From an uncultured Spirochaetales bacterium (GTDB lineage Bacteria; Spirochaetota; Spirochaetia; Sphaerochaetales; Sphaerochaetaceae): a stretch of DNA of 64,000 bases. The stretch is taken from assembly GCA_949285905.1 (NCBI GenBank), contig CASDZV010000013.1:1-64000 (forward strand), read 5' to 3'. Each line of letters starts with the position of its first letter. Within the stretch, counting starts at the first letter, position 1. Position numbers and translations under genes: made by a program. Shown here piece by piece: positions 62,217 through 64,000 of this stretch. The notes below the pieces were generated by a model. It was given only the letters and a program-made list of their open reading frames with translations, was not told where the DNA came from and searched no databases.

Positions 62217-64000
62217 TCAGCAGGTTGCCCCACCAACCACATTCTTCTTCAGGATAGCCTCCTTGTCAATCTTGCTGTCAAAAAGTTTCTTCTCCACATA
62301 CTCAAGACCAAGCCTGTTGACAGTATCTGCAAAGCGCTCACCGCTTATACCTTCGTCACGGAACAGCAGGATGGCATTCTCAACAGTCTGTACAACCTCC
62401 TCCTCACTTGTCAGCACGCGTGAAAGCCGCTTGCCCATCTCTACTTTCTTGCCCCATCGGCCACCGACATAAACAGCATAACCTGATGTGTAATGTGATG
62501 TGACACCGAACGGGCACTTATCCAGGCACCGTCCGCAATGGTTACACTCACCATCCTTTACGACGAGCCTGCCATCCACTGTATGGGCAATCCCGATCGG
62601 GCAGCTCTTCTCTACCTGACAGATCTTGCAGCCACGGCATTTGTCATAATCGAAAGCAATAAGCCGCTGTCCCACAATTCCGATGTCATTAAGGCTTGGC
62701 TTCACACAGTTGTTCGGGCAGCCACCTACTGCGATCTTGAACTTGTGCGGTAACGAGACACCATGCCAGCCCTCATAGAAAATTGTATGAAGCTTCTCAG
62801 ATAGGGCGAATGTGTCAATCAGACCATACTGGCATGTAGTACCCTTGCAGGAGACTACAGGCCGCACCTTGCTTCCTGTTCCACCTGTCTCAAGGCCGCG
62901 CTCTTTCAGAAAAGCAATCAGCGGTTCTATGTTACTGTACTGGACGCCCTGTATCTCAAGAGTGAGGCGCGTTGTCATTGTCACTTCGCCAGATCCGAAC
63001 TTCGCGGCAGCTTCTGCGATTGCTATCTGCTCATCTGCGGAAATCTTGCCATTGCGCGTAATGACCCTCACATTGAAGTGATCCGGCTGTCTCTTATCCT
63101 GCAGACAGCCAAGACCTTTGACACGCTTGACCTCCTCTGCTGGTATGACGGAACCGAAATCAACACGCACGTCATTGACAGTAATACCGCCCTCAAGGAC
63201 TTTTGTATTTGTGTATCCATAAACTTTCAGCCTGTTCTGAAGAAAATAACCACGCTTTCCTCGGGCACAGACAAGCAGAAGCTTGTCATCTTTACCAAGT
63301 CCATCCACAGGTCCTGTGACGCTGCCAAGATTCACCCACACAGCTCCCGGAATAGTCTTCTCAGGCATCACATCAACAACTTTATATCCCTTCGCACGTG
63401 TCTCAAGATATTCCTTCGGTGTCATTGTCTCAAATTCACCGAGAATCTTATTCTCAAGGATATAGCACAGCTGTACAAATGGAGAGATTGCTGTCGAGAA
63501 TGGAGGGGCATAGGCAAAATCCATTGTATCGAACTCTTCTACTTTCATTCCTTTGGAGACAGCGATGACTGCGATATCTGTCATTTTATCGACATTGCCG
63601 CTGCCAAGGACCTGAAAACCAAGTATACGGTGTGTCTTCTTCTCGGCAATAAGTTTCATGATGAAGAATGAGGAGCCTTCGTAATAGTGTGCTTTATCGT
63701 CTGTCACTGCGACAGCTGTGACAACATCATACCCAAGAGAGACAGCAGCTTCCTCTGTCAGTCCAGTCCGCCCTGCGCTGAGATTGTCGAGGATGCGGAC
63801 AACTCCAGTTCCGGCAGCACCTGGATACGCTGTCCCCTTTCCAGCAATATTCTGGGCAGCAACACGAGCTGATATATTCGCAGTCGATCCCATCGCAGAA
63901 TACATGCGCTTCCCTGTTATGCGGTTAGTGACAAGAGCACAGTCTCCTGCCGCGTAGACATCATCGATACTGCTTCTCATCGCACTGTCTACAACAATGG
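62217..64000 (-). CDS. Multidomain disulfide reductase-rhodanese-siroheme reductase-ferredoxin protein, partial
   Basis: The C-terminal 593 residues are visible; the frame runs off the window end (IVVDSAMRSSIDDVYAAGDCA continues from 64000). Order: FAD/NAD disulfide reductase end and dimerisation domain (to about 200, CoA-disulfide reductase type); rhodanese domain (about 205-290) with cysteine in LLLVCARGKRGY; a nitrite/sulfite reductase half (VRPVVSCKGTTCQYG and VGGCPNNCVKPSLNDIGIVG), whose cysteines, C-x4-C and C-x3-C, should hold a 4Fe-4S cluster coupled to siroheme; then two 4Fe-4S ferredoxin motifs (CRGCKICQVEKSCP, CNHCGRCLDKCP). It probably reduces a sulfur species such as sulfite or polysulfide with NAD(P)H. 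The N-terminal FAD domain lies outside. Confidence 0.87.
   Translation of the reverse strand, partial: IVVDSAMRSSIDDVYAAGDCALVTNRITGKRMYSAMGSTANISARVAAQNIAGKGTAYPGAAGTGVVRILDNLSAGRTGLTEEAAVSLGYDVVTAVAVTDDKAHYYEGSSFFIMKLIAEKKTHRILGFQVLGSGNVDKMTDIAVIAVSKGMKVEEFDTMDFAYAPPFSTAISPFVQLCYILENKILGEFETMTPKEYLETRAKGYKVVDVMPEKTIPGAVWVNLGSVTGPVDGLGKDDKLLLVCARGKRGYFLQNRLKVYGYTNTKVLEGGITVNDVRVDFGSVIPAEEVKRVKGLGCLQDKRQPDHFNVRVITRNGKISADEQIAIAEAAAKFGSGEVTMTTRLTLEIQGVQYSNIEPLIAFLKERGLETGGTGSKVRPVVSCKGTTCQYGLIDTFALSEKLHTIFYEGWHGVSLPHKFKIAVGGCPNNCVKPSLNDIGIVGQRLIAFDYDKCRGCKICQVEKSCPIGIAHTVDGRLVVKDGECNHCGRCLDKCPFGVTSHYTSGYAVYVGGRWGKKVEMGKRLSRVLTSEEEVVQTVENAILLFRDEGISGERFADTVNRLGLEYVEKKLFDSKIDKEAILKKNVVGGATC

Noticed and set aside
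61819..62472. 217-codon plus-strand frame
   Set aside because: Overlaps the ends of two well-supported minus-strand genes and shows no family sequence.
1..64000. CRISPR arrays, tRNA or rRNA genes, insertion sequences
   Set aside because: I saw no regularly spaced repeats, no tRNA cloverleaf or rRNA sequence, and no transposase or integrase frame.

Overview
The window looks like a chromosomal segment of a gut-type, host-associated spirochaete, most likely of the Sphaerochaetaceae. This is inferred from protein style, because no rRNA gene is present. The substrate-binding proteins have signal peptides ending in FASG..E or VAGGSSE without a lipobox cysteine, ABC importers are very abundant, a YesM/YesN pair controls a glycan locus, and lysine is made by the DapL route. 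Genes are tightly packed, often overlap by 4 bp, and several convergent pairs overlap at their 3' ends.

Layout. 1-150: tail of a sugar ABC ATPase and its terminator. 211-2142: a small A+T-rich cassette with a 39-residue precursor peptide that I read by hand at 1618-1737, a radical SAM/SPASM maturase starting on the next base, and a divergent XRE regulator. This looks like a RiPP system and is the best candidate for something undescribed. 2221-7872: aspartate kinase and a MacAB-TolC-like efflux operon. 7959-12760: a MATE pump and an amino-acid ABC importer whose binding-protein gene is separated from the permease and ATPase by an EamA transporter gene. 12883-16123: FeoA-FeoB fusion and an RNase H with an unassigned N-terminal domain. 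16273-21232: BMP-type (nucleoside) ABC importer. 21320-28403: butyrate kinase, GtrA, the lysine operon dapB-dapA-dapL-lysA, and a second MATE pump. 28532-31146: an odd polar-amino-acid importer in which the binding domain appears circularly permuted and fused to the permease, and the ATPase carries a GHKL-like tail.

31358-45414: a glycosaminoglycan or uronide utilisation locus. YesM/YesN-type sensor and regulator and a beta-glucuronidase lie on the minus strand. A sugar importer, two heparinase II/III-type lyases, a GH88 unsaturated glucuronyl hydrolase and a discoidin-like protein lie on the plus strand. None of the enzymes has a signal peptide, so imported oligosaccharides are probably degraded in the cytosol.

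45606-56906: a second sugar locus, visibly more A+T-rich and bounded by terminators. It encodes a fucose/arabinose-isomerase-like enzyme and a cysteine-desulfurase-like enzyme on the plus strand. On the minus strand are an UlaG-like metallo-hydrolase, a ribose-type ABC importer, an unrecognised beta-rich protein, and LacI and AraC regulators. Its substrate is unknown.

57291-64000: a biotin-dependent decarboxylase/carboxylase carboxyltransferase subunit, a CbiK-like chelatase, an iron/cobalamin-type ABC importer, and a truncated multidomain protein (flavin disulfide reductase, rhodanese, siroheme reductase and ferredoxin domains). The chelatase, importer and siroheme reductase together suggest tetrapyrrole, metal and sulfur metabolism.
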